From contig CAWGJS010000001.1 in assembly GCA_963822955.1 (NCBI GenBank), forward strand, positions 1,116,001 to 1,180,000: a stretch of DNA of 64,000 nt, read 5' to 3'. The position numbers and the translations under genes are program-made. Below are positions 34,679 to 42,507 of the stretch, piece by piece (within the stretch, counting starts at the first letter, position 1; the number at the start of each line of letters is the position of its first letter). The notes under the pieces were generated by a model. It was not told the origin of the DNA. It saw only the letters and a program-made list of their open reading frames with translations, and searched no databases. The DNA comes from JAJYUU01 sp963822955. GTDB taxonomy: Bacteria > Actinomycetota > Actinomycetes > Streptosporangiales > Streptosporangiaceae.

Positions 34679-35562
34679 GCCCCCTTGCTCATAGCCTGCG
34701 CCTGCTGATAGTCCCGCCAGGCCCAGGCGAGTGCCCGGCGCGCCATGACGGACAGGCAGTGCCGCCGGTAGGCCGCAGTGCCCCGCACGTCATCGATCGG
34801 ATCGGCGGCGGCCGAGACCAGACGGCCGAACTCCGTCGCTACGGCGTCAGGCACTGACGCCCTGGACTCCCAGAGGCCTGCCTCGGCAAGGGCGGCAGCC
34901 AGGAACTTCTCCGCCTGCCAGGCGCGCCGCGGCGTGGGTGCGGCCGAGCCGATGCCCGTGCCGACCTCCCGGCGGTCCGGGCGGAGCGCCAGGCTGAATG
35001 CAGCCACCGCGATCACCATCGCGTTCCGAGTTCCGATCTTGCTGAATTGCTCGGGGCCAGGCGGCAGGGGGATGCGGACGGCTGCGATCAGCTCGCCGGG
35101 TTCCAGCGCGTTTCGCTTCGGCCCGGTGAAGAACTCATCGATGGGGACGATCCTCGTTCCTCGCTGCGAAGCGACTTCAACCTCGGCGCCGGCCGCCAGC
35201 AGCGGTGGATGCGCATCGCCCGCCGGTGACGCGGTACCCAGGTTGCCGCCGATCGTGCCACGATTGCGGATCTGGGGCGATCCGACGGTCCGGGCGGCCA
35301 GCGCGAGCCCGGGCAGGCGGTCGCGCAGTTCCGCGATGACCTGGCTATAAGTGACACCGGCGCCAAGCCGGACCTGGTTGCCGTCGATGTCCCACTCGCG
35401 GAGCTCGCTGATCCTGGTCAGGTCGAGCAGCGCGGGCGGCCTGCGGGCGCCGAAGTTGATCTCGACCATGCAGTCGGTGCCACCTGCCAGCGGCACGGCT
35501 GCTGGCAGGTCCGACTGCACCGCCAGTGCCTCGGTCCAGCTAGCCGGCTGAATGAAATCCAC
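34675..35562 (-). CDS. Xanthine dehydrogenase, FAD-binding subunit
   Basis: 295 residues from GTG 35562 with GGGAGG about 10 bases upstream. CO-dehydrogenase-flavoprotein type: VPLAGGTDCMVEINFG near residue 25 and TVGSPQIRNRGTIGGNLGTA near residue 100, the two FAD-contacting loops, then the C-terminal CoxM domain. It carries out electron transfer from the Fe-S centres to NAD+ or O2. First gene of the XDH segment; a strong hairpin lies in the 75 bp between it and urate oxidase. Confidence 0.94.
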   Translation of the reverse strand: MDFIQPASWTEALAVQSDLPAAVPLAGGTDCMVEINFGARRPPALLDLTRISELREWDIDGNQVRLGAGVTYSQVIAELRDRLPGLALAARTVGSPQIRNRGTIGGNLGTASPAGDAHPPLLAAGAEVEVASQRGTRIVPIDEFFTGPKRNALEPGELIAAVRIPLPPGPEQFSKIGTRNAMVIAVAAFSLALRPDRREVGTGIGSAAPTPRRAWQAEKFLAAALAEAGLWESRASVPDAVATEFGRLVSAAADPIDDVRGTAAYRRHCLSVMARRALAWAWRDYQQAQAMSKGA

Positions 35563-35611
35563 GCTTGGGGCCTCCCTGGCGCGACACTGCGCCCTACGGT
35601 TTTCGGGGGGT

Positions 35612-35632
35612 CACGGGGGCGGAGCCCCCGTG
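35612..35632 (-). terminator. Hairpin between urate oxidase and the XDH genes
   Basis: CACGGGGGC (35612-35620) and GCCCCCGTG (35624-35632) form a perfect 9-bp, almost all-GC stem with a 3-base loop, lying directly after the urate oxidase stop and ~50 bp before the GTG of the FAD subunit. It may terminate or attenuate the uox transcript, splitting the operon, or act as a processing site. There is no T-tract. Confidence 0.65.
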
Positions 35633-35637
35633 GGTGG

Positions 35638-36546
35638 TTATTCGGCGAACGAACCAGGCGCCTGCCAGCAAGGACCAGCGGGCGGCGCATCGTCGCGCTG
35701 TACCGCGCACTGGATGAGACCGTAGGGCCGGTCGTCCGCGTGGAACACCTCCCCTCGGTTCTCCAGGCCGAACGGGCTCAGATCGACCAGGAAATGATGC
35801 TTGTTCGGTGCGGACAGCCTGATCTCGGCAATTCTGTCGTGACGCGCGAGCACGGCCCTGCCCATCTCCCACAGGCTCTGCTGCAGCGCCAGGCTGTGCA
35901 CCGTGGCGAACTGGCTGATCAGCACCCCGCGGATGCTCGCGTGCAGGAAGTCCCAGTCCCCTTCCGGCTGCAGGTGGCGCCAGCATGCGGTCAGCGATGT
36001 GGCCAGCACCCGGTCGTAGGTCTCGGGCAAGGTTGTGTACCGGTCGCGCAGGAATCCGGCGAACTCTGATCCGGTCGACTTCAGCAGCACGAGATCCCGC
36101 AGCCCGGACAGGACCCACACGTCCTGCTCCCGCCCGCGGCCCTCGACCGTCACGGAGGTGGTCCTGACCTCGTGACCGGCCCGGACGAAGGCGTGCGGAT
36201 GGTCGTCGCCGGCTACCTGCACCCGTTCCCACCGGTACTCATCGACGTCGACACGGGCGCCGCGCACGGGCTCGATATCGTCAGCGAAATGCCTGCCCAG
36301 CGCCAGCGCATACGACTCGATGTCGGTCACGCCATGCTCGAGCGCGAACGCGTACGCAGTGTTCTTCTGGCTGTCGGTGGGCAGCACCTTGGCCTGGTCG
36401 CCATACAGGTAGGCGTCGGTAAAGTCGCCGCGCAGACAGGTCGACACGTTGAGGTCACGGATCACGTGCTGGTCCGCGTCCCGGTCGATGCGGACCAGCC
36501 TGGTCTCGGCTTTCCCGTACTGATGGGCGCCCAGCACGTACCCCAC
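35638..36546 (-). CDS. Urate oxidase (uricase)
   Basis: 302 residues from GTG 36546, with GAGGGAG just upstream. Two T-fold halves. Candidate catalytic residues: K12 (GKAETRLVRI), T57 with D58 (VLPTDSQKNT) and His 250/251 (SAPNKHHFLVDLSPFGLEN), the uricase signature. It converts urate with O2 to 5-hydroxyisourate and H2O2 without a cofactor, so this route is aerobic. It starts directly after the HIU hydrolase stop (TGACGTG). Confidence 0.96.
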   Translation of the reverse strand: MGYVLGAHQYGKAETRLVRIDRDADQHVIRDLNVSTCLRGDFTDAYLYGDQAKVLPTDSQKNTAYAFALEHGVTDIESYALALGRHFADDIEPVRGARVDVDEYRWERVQVAGDDHPHAFVRAGHEVRTTSVTVEGRGREQDVWVLSGLRDLVLLKSTGSEFAGFLRDRYTTLPETYDRVLATSLTACWRHLQPEGDWDFLHASIRGVLISQFATVHSLALQQSLWEMGRAVLARHDRIAEIRLSAPNKHHFLVDLSPFGLENRGEVFHADDRPYGLIQCAVQRDDAPPAGPCWQAPGSFAE

Positions 36547-36547
36547 G

Positions 36548-36943
36548 TCAGCTCCCTCGGTAGGTGGAATAGCCGAACGGACTCATCAGGAGGGGAACGT
36601 GGTAATGCTCACGTCCATCAGCTACCGCGAAGGTGACGGTGACTTCGGGGAAGAAGGCGGCGTCCTGGGTCTCGCTGCACCCGCCGCCTCGCAGCCGCGC
36701 GAGGTAGCCGCCGGTATCGAAGATCAGCCGGTAGGTGCCTGACGCGATGACGTCCGGCCCCAGGCTCGCGATCCGGCCGTCGTCGTCGGTGGTGGCTGCG
36801 GCGATCTCCTCCGGGCCGCCCGCGACCGCTCCGGCAGGCGCGCCCTCGTCGCCGGCGAGCGCAACCCGCTCGAGCCGGACCCGCATCCCGGCTGCGGGGC
36901 GGCCAGCGGCGATGTCCAGCACGTGGGTCGAAATCGCGCTCAC
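36548..36943 (-). CDS. 5-hydroxyisourate hydrolase (transthyretin-like)
   Basis: 131 residues from GTG 36943. Family features: THVLDIAAGRPAAGM at the N-terminus, an Arg in DDDGRI, and the C-terminal signature YHVPLLMSPFGYSTYRGS, whose YRGS tetrapeptide distinguishes HIU hydrolases from transthyretin. Residues 30-45 contain an Ala/Gly-rich insertion. It hydrolyses HIU to OHCU. It overlaps the decarboxylase stop by 4 bp and is one base before urate oxidase. Confidence 0.95.
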   Translation of the reverse strand: MSAISTHVLDIAAGRPAAGMRVRLERVALAGDEGAPAGAVAGGPEEIAAATTDDDGRIASLGPDVIASGTYRLIFDTGGYLARLRGGGCSETQDAAFFPEVTVTFAVADGREHYHVPLLMSPFGYSTYRGS

Positions 36944-37461
36944 GGCGAGCCCGCCATCAGCCGCTGGAGCCTGAGCGCATTGATCTTCTGCAACTCAGTC
37001 CGCACGACCTGCCATTCGTCCTCAGGCTCGTTCAGCAGCCTGCCGCGCACCACGTCGAGCAGCTCCCTCCCGGTCCGGCCAGACGCACATACCAGGTAAA
37101 TATGCCCGAACCGCTGCTCATACTCCAGGTTTGCCTCGGCCAGGGCCCGCATCGTCGTGGCGTCATCGGCGTCGACGCCTGACTGCTCCCGCCGGGACCA
37201 GCCAGCAGCCTGGGGTGTGCCGCCAGCGGCATCCGGCCGCTCGCCAATCCGCGGATGGCCAGCTAGCGCCTCGGCAAGGTCCGAGGATGTCAGCACGGCA
37301 AGGAGCGCGCCGGACTGCCGGATCGCATCGTCGGCGGAGGCGTAGGGCCGGGCGGCTGCCATCTGCTCAGCCCACCTCGGTGCCGAGCAGCACTCAAGCA
37401 GCGCCTGCTGCGCCGCTCGAGCCGACAGCTCGTTGAACCAGGTCAGCCCGTCACTGCCCAT
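36940..37461 (-). CDS. OHCU decarboxylase
   Basis: 173 residues. Family motifs: LLECCSAPRWAEQMAAARPY, the catalytic His in GHPRIGERP (H69), the SRREQSGV loop and YEQRFGHIYLVCASGRTG. It converts OHCU to S-allantoin. The ATG at 37461 has no Shine-Dalgarno; a hairpin abuts it. It is the first gene of the uricolytic operon proper; the upstream gene on the same strand encodes an unrelated secreted GH12 enzyme. Confidence 0.95.
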   Translation of the reverse strand: MGSDGLTWFNELSARAAQQALLECCSAPRWAEQMAAARPYASADDAIRQSGALLAVLTSSDLAEALAGHPRIGERPDAAGGTPQAAGWSRREQSGVDADDATTMRALAEANLEYEQRFGHIYLVCASGRTGRELLDVVRGRLLNEPEDEWQVVRTELQKINALRLQRLMAGSP

Positions 37462-37462
37462 C

Positions 37463-37482
37463 CCGACAGACTCTCGTGTCGG
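37463..37482 (-). promoter_or_regulatory. Inverted repeat abutting the OHCU decarboxylase start
   Basis: CCGACA (37463-37468) and TGTCGG (37477-37482) form a perfect 6-bp inverted repeat with an 8-base spacer, ending one base from the ATG at 37461. It could be the 3' hairpin of the GH12 transcript, an operator of the purine operon, or a structure hindering initiation. No purine regulator gene is in the window to pair with it. Confidence 0.45.
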
Positions 37483-37518
37483 CGGCGTGAGGGCAAGTTT
37501 GTGAGAGGTAGGACTCGG

Positions 37519-38328
37519 CTATGCGCGGTGGCCGTTGGCAACCTTCACGGAGAACGATCTGGTCGCCAGGCCCCTGCCACCATGCCACAGCTCGAAGCCG
37601 GCCTCCACGTCGATCAGGTACCACGAAGGACTGATGTCCCCGCGGCGCACCGCGTAGGCGACCAGGGCCCTCAGGTTCAGGTTGCTGATGGAGGTGGCGG
37701 GGGTGGTCATCGTATAGGAGATGGTGTTCCAGGCTTTCTTGCCGAACCACACGTTGTACCTGCGGCCGCCGATCGTGACATTGCTGGCGACCTGCTTGCC
37801 GGCCGGCCGCACGCGGCCGTGGTGGTTCAGCCAGATCATCAGTTCGGCGCCGTTGGGCGTACCGCTCGTGGTAGGGGTCCGGTTGAACCAGATGTCGTAG
37901 GCCACGTTGTAGACGTTGCTCCCGCCGGGCTGGGAGGTGCGCCAGCTCGTGGTGACCGTGTCCGTGCCGGAGCGGATGTCGGAGACCCGGATTGGCAAGC
38001 CGCTGCTTGATGTGCAAGCGCCCCAGTGACAGCCCTTGTAGATAGCCGGATAACCGCCGGGCGGGCCGTGCTTGCCGCTCGCGATCGAGGAGTTCGCCAC
38101 CCTGAAATCGGCGTTGCCGTCAGTGGTGATGCATTCGGGGGCGCTCGAGGCCCACTCGTTGTTCCCGATTGTGTAGGCCCCGCCGTCGACGGAAGCGGCC
38201 TGCGAGTTGCACAGGGTTGCGGAGGTGGTTGCTGCCCCGGAACTGGTGGCAGTCAAGCTCACGGCCAGGAGACCACCCGCCACTAGTAGCGCGGCAGGCA
38301 GTGCGAAAGTGCGTGTGAGGGGAGCCAT
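37519..38328 (-). CDS. Secreted glycoside hydrolase family 12 (endoglucanase-like)
   Basis: 269 residues with GGAAGG before the ATG. A Sec signal peptide (about 1-33) has an ATSSGA cleavage region. GH12 pattern: CNSQAASVDGGAYTIGNNEW, YDIWFNRTP, the nucleophile Glu in GAELMIWLNHHG (near residue 163) and acid/base Glu in VEAGFELWHGG (near residue 248). It should hydrolyse beta-1,4-glucan or xyloglucan outside the cell. It has no functional link to the purine genes on both sides. Confidence 0.9.
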   Translation of the reverse strand: MAPLTRTFALPAALLVAGGLLAVSLTATSSGAATTSATLCNSQAASVDGGAYTIGNNEWASSAPECITTDGNADFRVANSSIASGKHGPPGGYPAIYKGCHWGACTSSSGLPIRVSDIRSGTDTVTTSWRTSQPGGSNVYNVAYDIWFNRTPTTSGTPNGAELMIWLNHHGRVRPAGKQVASNVTIGGRRYNVWFGKKAWNTISYTMTTPATSISNLNLRALVAYAVRRGDISPSWYLIDVEAGFELWHGGRGLATRSFSVKVANGHRA

Positions 38329-38474
38329 TCGCGCCTTCCGGGATGACAGGGCAAGCGTGCCTGCGCAGGGGTGCGCTGGTTGTCATGGTGTGGGTAAGTC
38401 GGAAGGTAAAGCAGGAGCCAGGCTGAAGTCGTCGTACGAAGGAGTGAGCTTTGCGTACGCCGGTTGTGGCACTC

Positions 38475-38500
38475 CTCTCTACGGCAATTGAAGTAGAGAG
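38475..38500. promoter_or_regulatory. Inverted repeat in the divergent GH12 / adenine deaminase gap
   Basis: CTCTCTAC (38475-38482) and GTAGAGAG (38493-38500), a perfect 8-bp inverted repeat with a 10-base A/T-richer spacer, lies in the 276-bp divergent promoter region (38329-38604). It is a plausible operator for either gene; no regulator can be assigned. Confidence 0.45.
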
Positions 38501-38604
38501 AGCTGTAACCGGGCGTGCATGATCGCCGACGGCTCATCGGTGCCGTCGTAGACTCTGGGCAGCCGTGGGCGTAGCAGGACGGATCGGGAAGCGGAGGGGT
38601 GACG

Positions 38605-40329
38605 ATGCCGCCACGCAGGGGAACGCCGCATCTTCTCGCCGTCGCTCGCGGCGACGAGCCAGCTGATCTGCTGCTGACCGGCGGCAGCATCTTCGTGCCC
38701 GGCACTAAAGAATGGCTGCGGGAAGACCTTGCGATCGCCGACGGCATGATCGCCGGCTGGGGTCCGCGGGAGGCGCGCGAAGTTGTGGACGTGTCGGGTG
38801 CAGCGCTGACCGCGGGCTTCATCGACGCCCACATGCACCTGGAGTCGACCGGCATGTGGGTGGACGAGTTCGTCCGTGCCGTCCTGCCAGCAGGCACGAC
38901 CGCGGTCGCTGCCGATCCGCACGAGCTGGCGAATGTCTTCGGCGTCCGCGGGGTGGCTGCGCTGGCGGACGCCGCGTCGGTGCTGCCGTTCACGTTCGGC
39001 ATCTGCGCTTCGAGTTGTGTCCCGGCGTCCCCATTCGAGAGCCCCGGCGCCGAGATCCATGCCGCTGACGTGCGCGAGCTGCTGCTGGAGTACGGCGCCA
39101 TCGGCGTCGCCGAGGTGATGAACTACCCGGGCGTGGTTGCCGGTGATGCCGAGCTTCTCGCCAAGATCGCCGCCGCTGGCGACCGGCGCGTGGACGGGCA
39201 TGCGCCTGGCCTGTCTGGCCGGTCCCTGGACGCCTACCTGGCGGCAGGCATCGAATCTGACCACGAGTGCACGCGGCTCGACGAGGCTGAGGAGAAGCGG
39301 CGCAAGGGCATGTGGATCTTCGTCAGGCAGGGGTCGGCCAGCAGGAACCTGGCGGACCTGATCCCGACCGTGCTGCGCCATGGCACCGAGCGGATCGCGC
39401 TCTGCACCGACGACCGGGAGCCCGACACGATCATGACCGACGGCCACGTGAATGACTGCGTCCGGCTTGCGGTCGCGTGCGGTGCCCGGATCGAAGACGC
39501 GCTGGTGCTGGCCACCGCCAACCCCGCCCAGTACCACAACTTCCACCACCTCGGCTGGCTGGCACCGGGCTATCAGGCGGACGTGCTCTGCTTTGACTCG
39601 CTCGACGAGCTGCGACCGCTTCGGGTGTACCAGTCGGGCCAGCTTGTGGCCGAGCGAGGCGCCGTCCTGGATGGCGCCGTGCCGAGGGTGCCCGCACCGG
39701 ACTGGATGCGCGACTCAGTTCATCTGGCACAGGTGCCGGATGCTGCGGCTTTCACGCTCGCGCCACCGGCCGGAGGCCGAGCCAGGGTGATCGGCATCGA
39801 TCCAGACACCCTGACCACCAGGCACCTGGTGCTGGACGTGGGTGATCCGGCATCGGCGATAGCCAGGATCGGGGTCGCGGAGCGGCATCTGGGCACCGGC
39901 CGGATCGGCCTCGGTTACGTGCACGGCTTCGGGCTGACCCGCGGCGCCATTGCCTCCACCGTGGCGCACGACGCGCATAACTGCATGGTCGTCGGCGAAA
40001 TGGGCCCGGGCGGACCAGCCGAGATGGCAGTCGCCGTGGCCAGGCTCGCGGAACTCGGCGGCGGGCAGGTCGCGGTACTTGACGGCAGGGTCATCGCCGA
40101 GGTCCCGCTTCCCATCGGCGGGCTGATGAGTGACCAGCCGGCCGCCGCGGTTGCCGCAGCAGTCGAGCATCTCGAGCACATCGCGGCGGCCGAGCTCGGC
40201 GTGACCATCAGCACGCCGTTCATGCACCTGAGCTTCCTCGGCCTGTCGGTGATCCCTGAACTCAGGATCACTGATCATGGCCTAGTGGACGTCGACAAGT
40301 TCGCGCTGACCAGCGTGACGCCCGCCTGA
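38605..40329 (+). CDS. Adenine deaminase (copy 1)
   Basis: 574 residues from ATG 38605, seven bases after GGAGG (a GTG at 38599 overlaps that site). AdeC-type amidohydrolase: metal-binding GFIDAHMHLESTGMWVDEF near residue 75, AADPHELANVFGVRGV near residue 105, GHAPGLSG near residue 200, CTDDREPDTI near residue 270, and the C-terminal domain VHGFGLTRGAIASTVAHDAH, which is adenine-deaminase specific. It converts adenine to hypoxanthine and ammonia, feeding xanthine dehydrogenase. It is divergent from GH12 and stands alone. A second paralogue is 12 kb away. Confidence 0.94.
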   Translation: MPPRRGTPHLLAVARGDEPADLLLTGGSIFVPGTKEWLREDLAIADGMIAGWGPREAREVVDVSGAALTAGFIDAHMHLESTGMWVDEFVRAVLPAGTTAVAADPHELANVFGVRGVAALADAASVLPFTFGICASSCVPASPFESPGAEIHAADVRELLLEYGAIGVAEVMNYPGVVAGDAELLAKIAAAGDRRVDGHAPGLSGRSLDAYLAAGIESDHECTRLDEAEEKRRKGMWIFVRQGSASRNLADLIPTVLRHGTERIALCTDDREPDTIMTDGHVNDCVRLAVACGARIEDALVLATANPAQYHNFHHLGWLAPGYQADVLCFDSLDELRPLRVYQSGQLVAERGAVLDGAVPRVPAPDWMRDSVHLAQVPDAAAFTLAPPAGGRARVIGIDPDTLTTRHLVLDVGDPASAIARIGVAERHLGTGRIGLGYVHGFGLTRGAIASTVAHDAHNCMVVGEMGPGGPAEMAVAVARLAELGGGQVAVLDGRVIAEVPLPIGGLMSDQPAAAVAAAVEHLEHIAAAELGVTISTPFMHLSFLGLSVIPELRITDHGLVDVDKFALTSVTPA

Positions 40330-40404
40330 TCGAGCGCAGCCCGCCGGACTCCGTGTTCAGCGAAGCGTCCAACCCCTAGCCTCGGGCCCCGCGGCAGGCG
40401 CGGT

Positions 40405-40410
40405 TATAGT
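40405..40410 (+). promoter_or_regulatory. -10 box for the lytic-transglycosylase-like lipoprotein gene
   Basis: TATAGT ends seven bases before the ATG at 40418, so transcription starting at the usual distance would begin at or next to the start codon, giving a leaderless mRNA. No Shine-Dalgarno is seen. The -35 region is GC-rich and unremarkable. Confidence 0.45.
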
Positions 40411-40417
40411 GACGCTG

Positions 40418-41233
40418 ATGAGCCATCGGGCCGCGTCGGCTCGGAGCCGTGTCGGCAATCGCCGACTCGGCTGGATAGCCGCATCGCTGATTCTGGTCCT
40501 CGCCGGCCTAGCCGGATGCACGTCCGGTCGCGGCCAGTCCAGCGTCTACTTCCGCACCGTGCCGCCCGGCGAGCAGCTGCCCAGCGGCGCGCTGTGCGGC
40601 CAGCTCGTCAACTCCTCGCCACTCCCCGAGGACAGATCCGCCAATAAGCCGTACAACAGCAGGAAAGGCCGTGACGTCGGCGCGAGGTTCCTCGCCCAGG
40701 ACGGACCGATGGCGCGGCAGCTGGCAAAGCGGGTCAACGGCGACTTCACTGGCACCACCGTCGACATACTCCGGTGGGCGGCCTGCAAGTGGGGCATCAA
40801 CCAGGACATCGTCTTCGCCCAGGCGGCCGTGGAGAGCTGGTGGCAGCAGGGCACCCTCGGTGGCTGGACCACGGACCGAGCCGACTGCCCGCCCGGTGAC
40901 AAGCCCGGCCAGGACGGCAAGCCGGGCGAGTGCCCGGTGACCTACGGCATCCTGCAGAACACCTACGGGAACGGCGGCTGGCCGGCCATCGCCCGTTCCA
41001 CTGCGATGAATGCCGACGCCGCCTACGGGATCTGGCGCGCATGCTATGACGGCTACGAGACCTGGCTCAACACCATGCCCAGAGGGGGTCAGTACCAAGA
41101 GGGCAACGTCTGGGGCTGCCTCGGTGCCTGGTTCTCGGGCCAATGGCTCAACCCGCCCGCGCTCGGCTACATCGCGCAGGTGAAGCAGTACCTTCGCGAG
41201 AAGATCTGGCTCAAGCCGAGCTTCCGCTGGTGA
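40418..41233 (+). CDS. Lipoprotein with lysozyme-like (transglycosylase-type) domain
   Basis: 271 residues from ATG 40418 (a GTG at 40409 adds three). Basic N-terminus, hydrophobic segment and lipobox LAGLAGC (Cys near residue 34). The mature part has WAACKWGINQDIVFAQAAVESWWQQG-type spacing (WGINQDIVFAQAAVES: helix with the candidate catalytic Glu near residue 140), then YGILQNTYGNGGW and YGIWRACYDGYETWL, like goose-type/SLT-like lysozyme folds. Probably a wall-acting enzyme; the substrate is inferred from fold only. Confidence 0.7.
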   Translation: MSHRAASARSRVGNRRLGWIAASLILVLAGLAGCTSGRGQSSVYFRTVPPGEQLPSGALCGQLVNSSPLPEDRSANKPYNSRKGRDVGARFLAQDGPMARQLAKRVNGDFTGTTVDILRWAACKWGINQDIVFAQAAVESWWQQGTLGGWTTDRADCPPGDKPGQDGKPGECPVTYGILQNTYGNGGWPAIARSTAMNADAAYGIWRACYDGYETWLNTMPRGGQYQEGNVWGCLGAWFSGQWLNPPALGYIAQVKQYLREKIWLKPSFRW

Positions 41234-41243
41234 GCATCCCGGC

Positions 41244-41430
41244 CTAGTCCGCGGTGGCCGCCATGGCCACGTCAGCCGCGGTGGCCTCGCCCTCGGCCTG
41301 GACCGATCTGCCGGCCAGCAGGTAGTACACGACGCCGCCGACCACGAGCCCGATGAAGACGCTGAAGTCCGAGCCGAACGGCCCGCCGTTGCGGCTGGCG
41401 AAGTAGCCAGCGTACAAGCGACTGGGGCCG
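41244..41430 (-). pseudogene. C-terminal relic of an NCS1-type purine/cytosine permease
   Basis: The minus-strand frame ending at the TAG at 41246-41244 reads YAGYFASRNGGPFGSDFSVF, IGLVVGGVVYYLLAGRS and QAEGEATAADVAM. This parallels the last ~50 residues of the intact NCS1 permease ending at 57214 (SRTDGSDFSWLIGLVIGAGL, YWLLAG, RQEGEAA). Upstream homology stops near 41430 and an in-frame stop follows at about 41456. All transmembrane segments but the last are gone, so it is a relic. It abuts the truncated TrkA-type gene. Confidence 0.75.
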
Positions 41431-41456
41431 ACCCGGACCCGACGCAGTTGTGTGGC

Positions 41457-41849
41457 CTACGGGGATCTAGTCATTGAGACGAACGCCGTGGCCGGGGACA
41501 CCAGCGCGTCTACTCCCCAGGTGGAGTCGAACTGCGCTTCGTTAGCCGGATGGTTCACGCGCGCGACGACTTTCGGCACGCCGCAGCGGCGCTTGCCGAG
41601 CAGCGAGATGACCAGGTTGTCCTCGTCGGACTCGGTGAGGACGAGCAGGACGTCGGCCCTGAGCGCGCCCGCGGCCTCGAGCGTGGCCGGGACGAGCGGA
41701 TCGCCGGCCACGTAGTGCAGGCCGGCGTCCGCGAGCGCCTCCTCGCGGCCCGGGCCGGATCCGATCATCGTGACGTCATCGCCGGCGCCTCGCAGCACCG
41801 CGGCGACCTGTTCGGGCAGCCCGGCTCCGCCGGCCACGATCACTTTCAT
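41457..41849 (-). pseudogene. TrkA-type RCK_N protein, C-terminally truncated
   Basis: 130 residues from ATG 41849. The Rossmann RCK_N domain is intact (MKVIVAGGAGLPEQVAAVLR, then RADVLLVLTESDEDNLVISL, KVVARVNHPANE), but the reading frame stops right after VSPATAFVSMTRSP. The RCK_C domain of a normal ~220-residue TrkA protein is missing, and the sequence beyond is permease relic. It is therefore a 3'-truncated gene from a K+-uptake regulator pair. Probably inactive. Confidence 0.7.
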
Positions 41850-41931
41850 GACGACCACTTCCCGTCCAGGAAGCTCCTCAGTCGCCCCAGCGAGCCGGCC
41901 GGCGACGATGAAAGACAGCACGTCGCCGGGC

Positions 41932-42507
41932 TCAAGCGGCGTGGTCGGCTCGGGGATGCGGGAGTGCCCGCGCCCGGCTCAGCTCGACGACGCCGATCTC
42001 GCCGGGGACGTTGAACTCGCCGGCGTTCCGGCCGCCGAGGTAGTCCGGGATCCGGGAGCGGACGAGCAGGGTCTCGCCGTTGCCGAACGTCTGATGTGGT
42101 TCGAGCGTCAGGTGATGCAGCAGCTGGACGACCCGGTTGACGGTCGTCTGGACCGTCCCGACGGTCGCGATCCCGAGCTCACGGTAGGCCTCGGCGTGCG
42201 CCGGATCATGCAGCCGGGCCAGCACGTGCGGCACCCGGAAGAGCTCGCGGGCGACCCTGGCGGCGACGATGTTGGCGCTGTCGCTGGCTGTCAGGGCGAC
42301 GAAGGCCTCCGCGTGCGCGATGCCGGCTTCCTCGAGCACGCGCCGCTGGATTCCGTTGCCGTGCCGGAACACGCCGCCGAATCCGGGCGGCAGTCGCCCC
42401 TCGGCTGCTTTGTCGATCTCTATGACAGTCACCTGGTCGTCCTCGCCGTCCATCCGGACGGCGAGCGCCGAGCCCGTCCTGCCGCATCCCATGATCACGA
42501 CCTGCAT
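41932..42507 (-). pseudogene. TrkA-type (CeoB-like) protein, 3' frameshift
   Basis: The frame gives 191 residues: QVVIMGCGRTGSALAVRM (NAD-binding GxGxxG), VTVIEIDKAAE, FVALTASDSANIVAARVARE, VPHVLARLHDP and part of RCK_C (GEIGVVELSR). Near 41970 the frame is lost: the expected RCK_C ending (PLEPGDVLSFIVAG) continues in the frame of the next gene, requiring removal of one base in a GC-rich run. The gene overlaps the P-type ATPase stop. The pair would normally gate a Trk/Ktr potassium channel. Confidence 0.72.
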
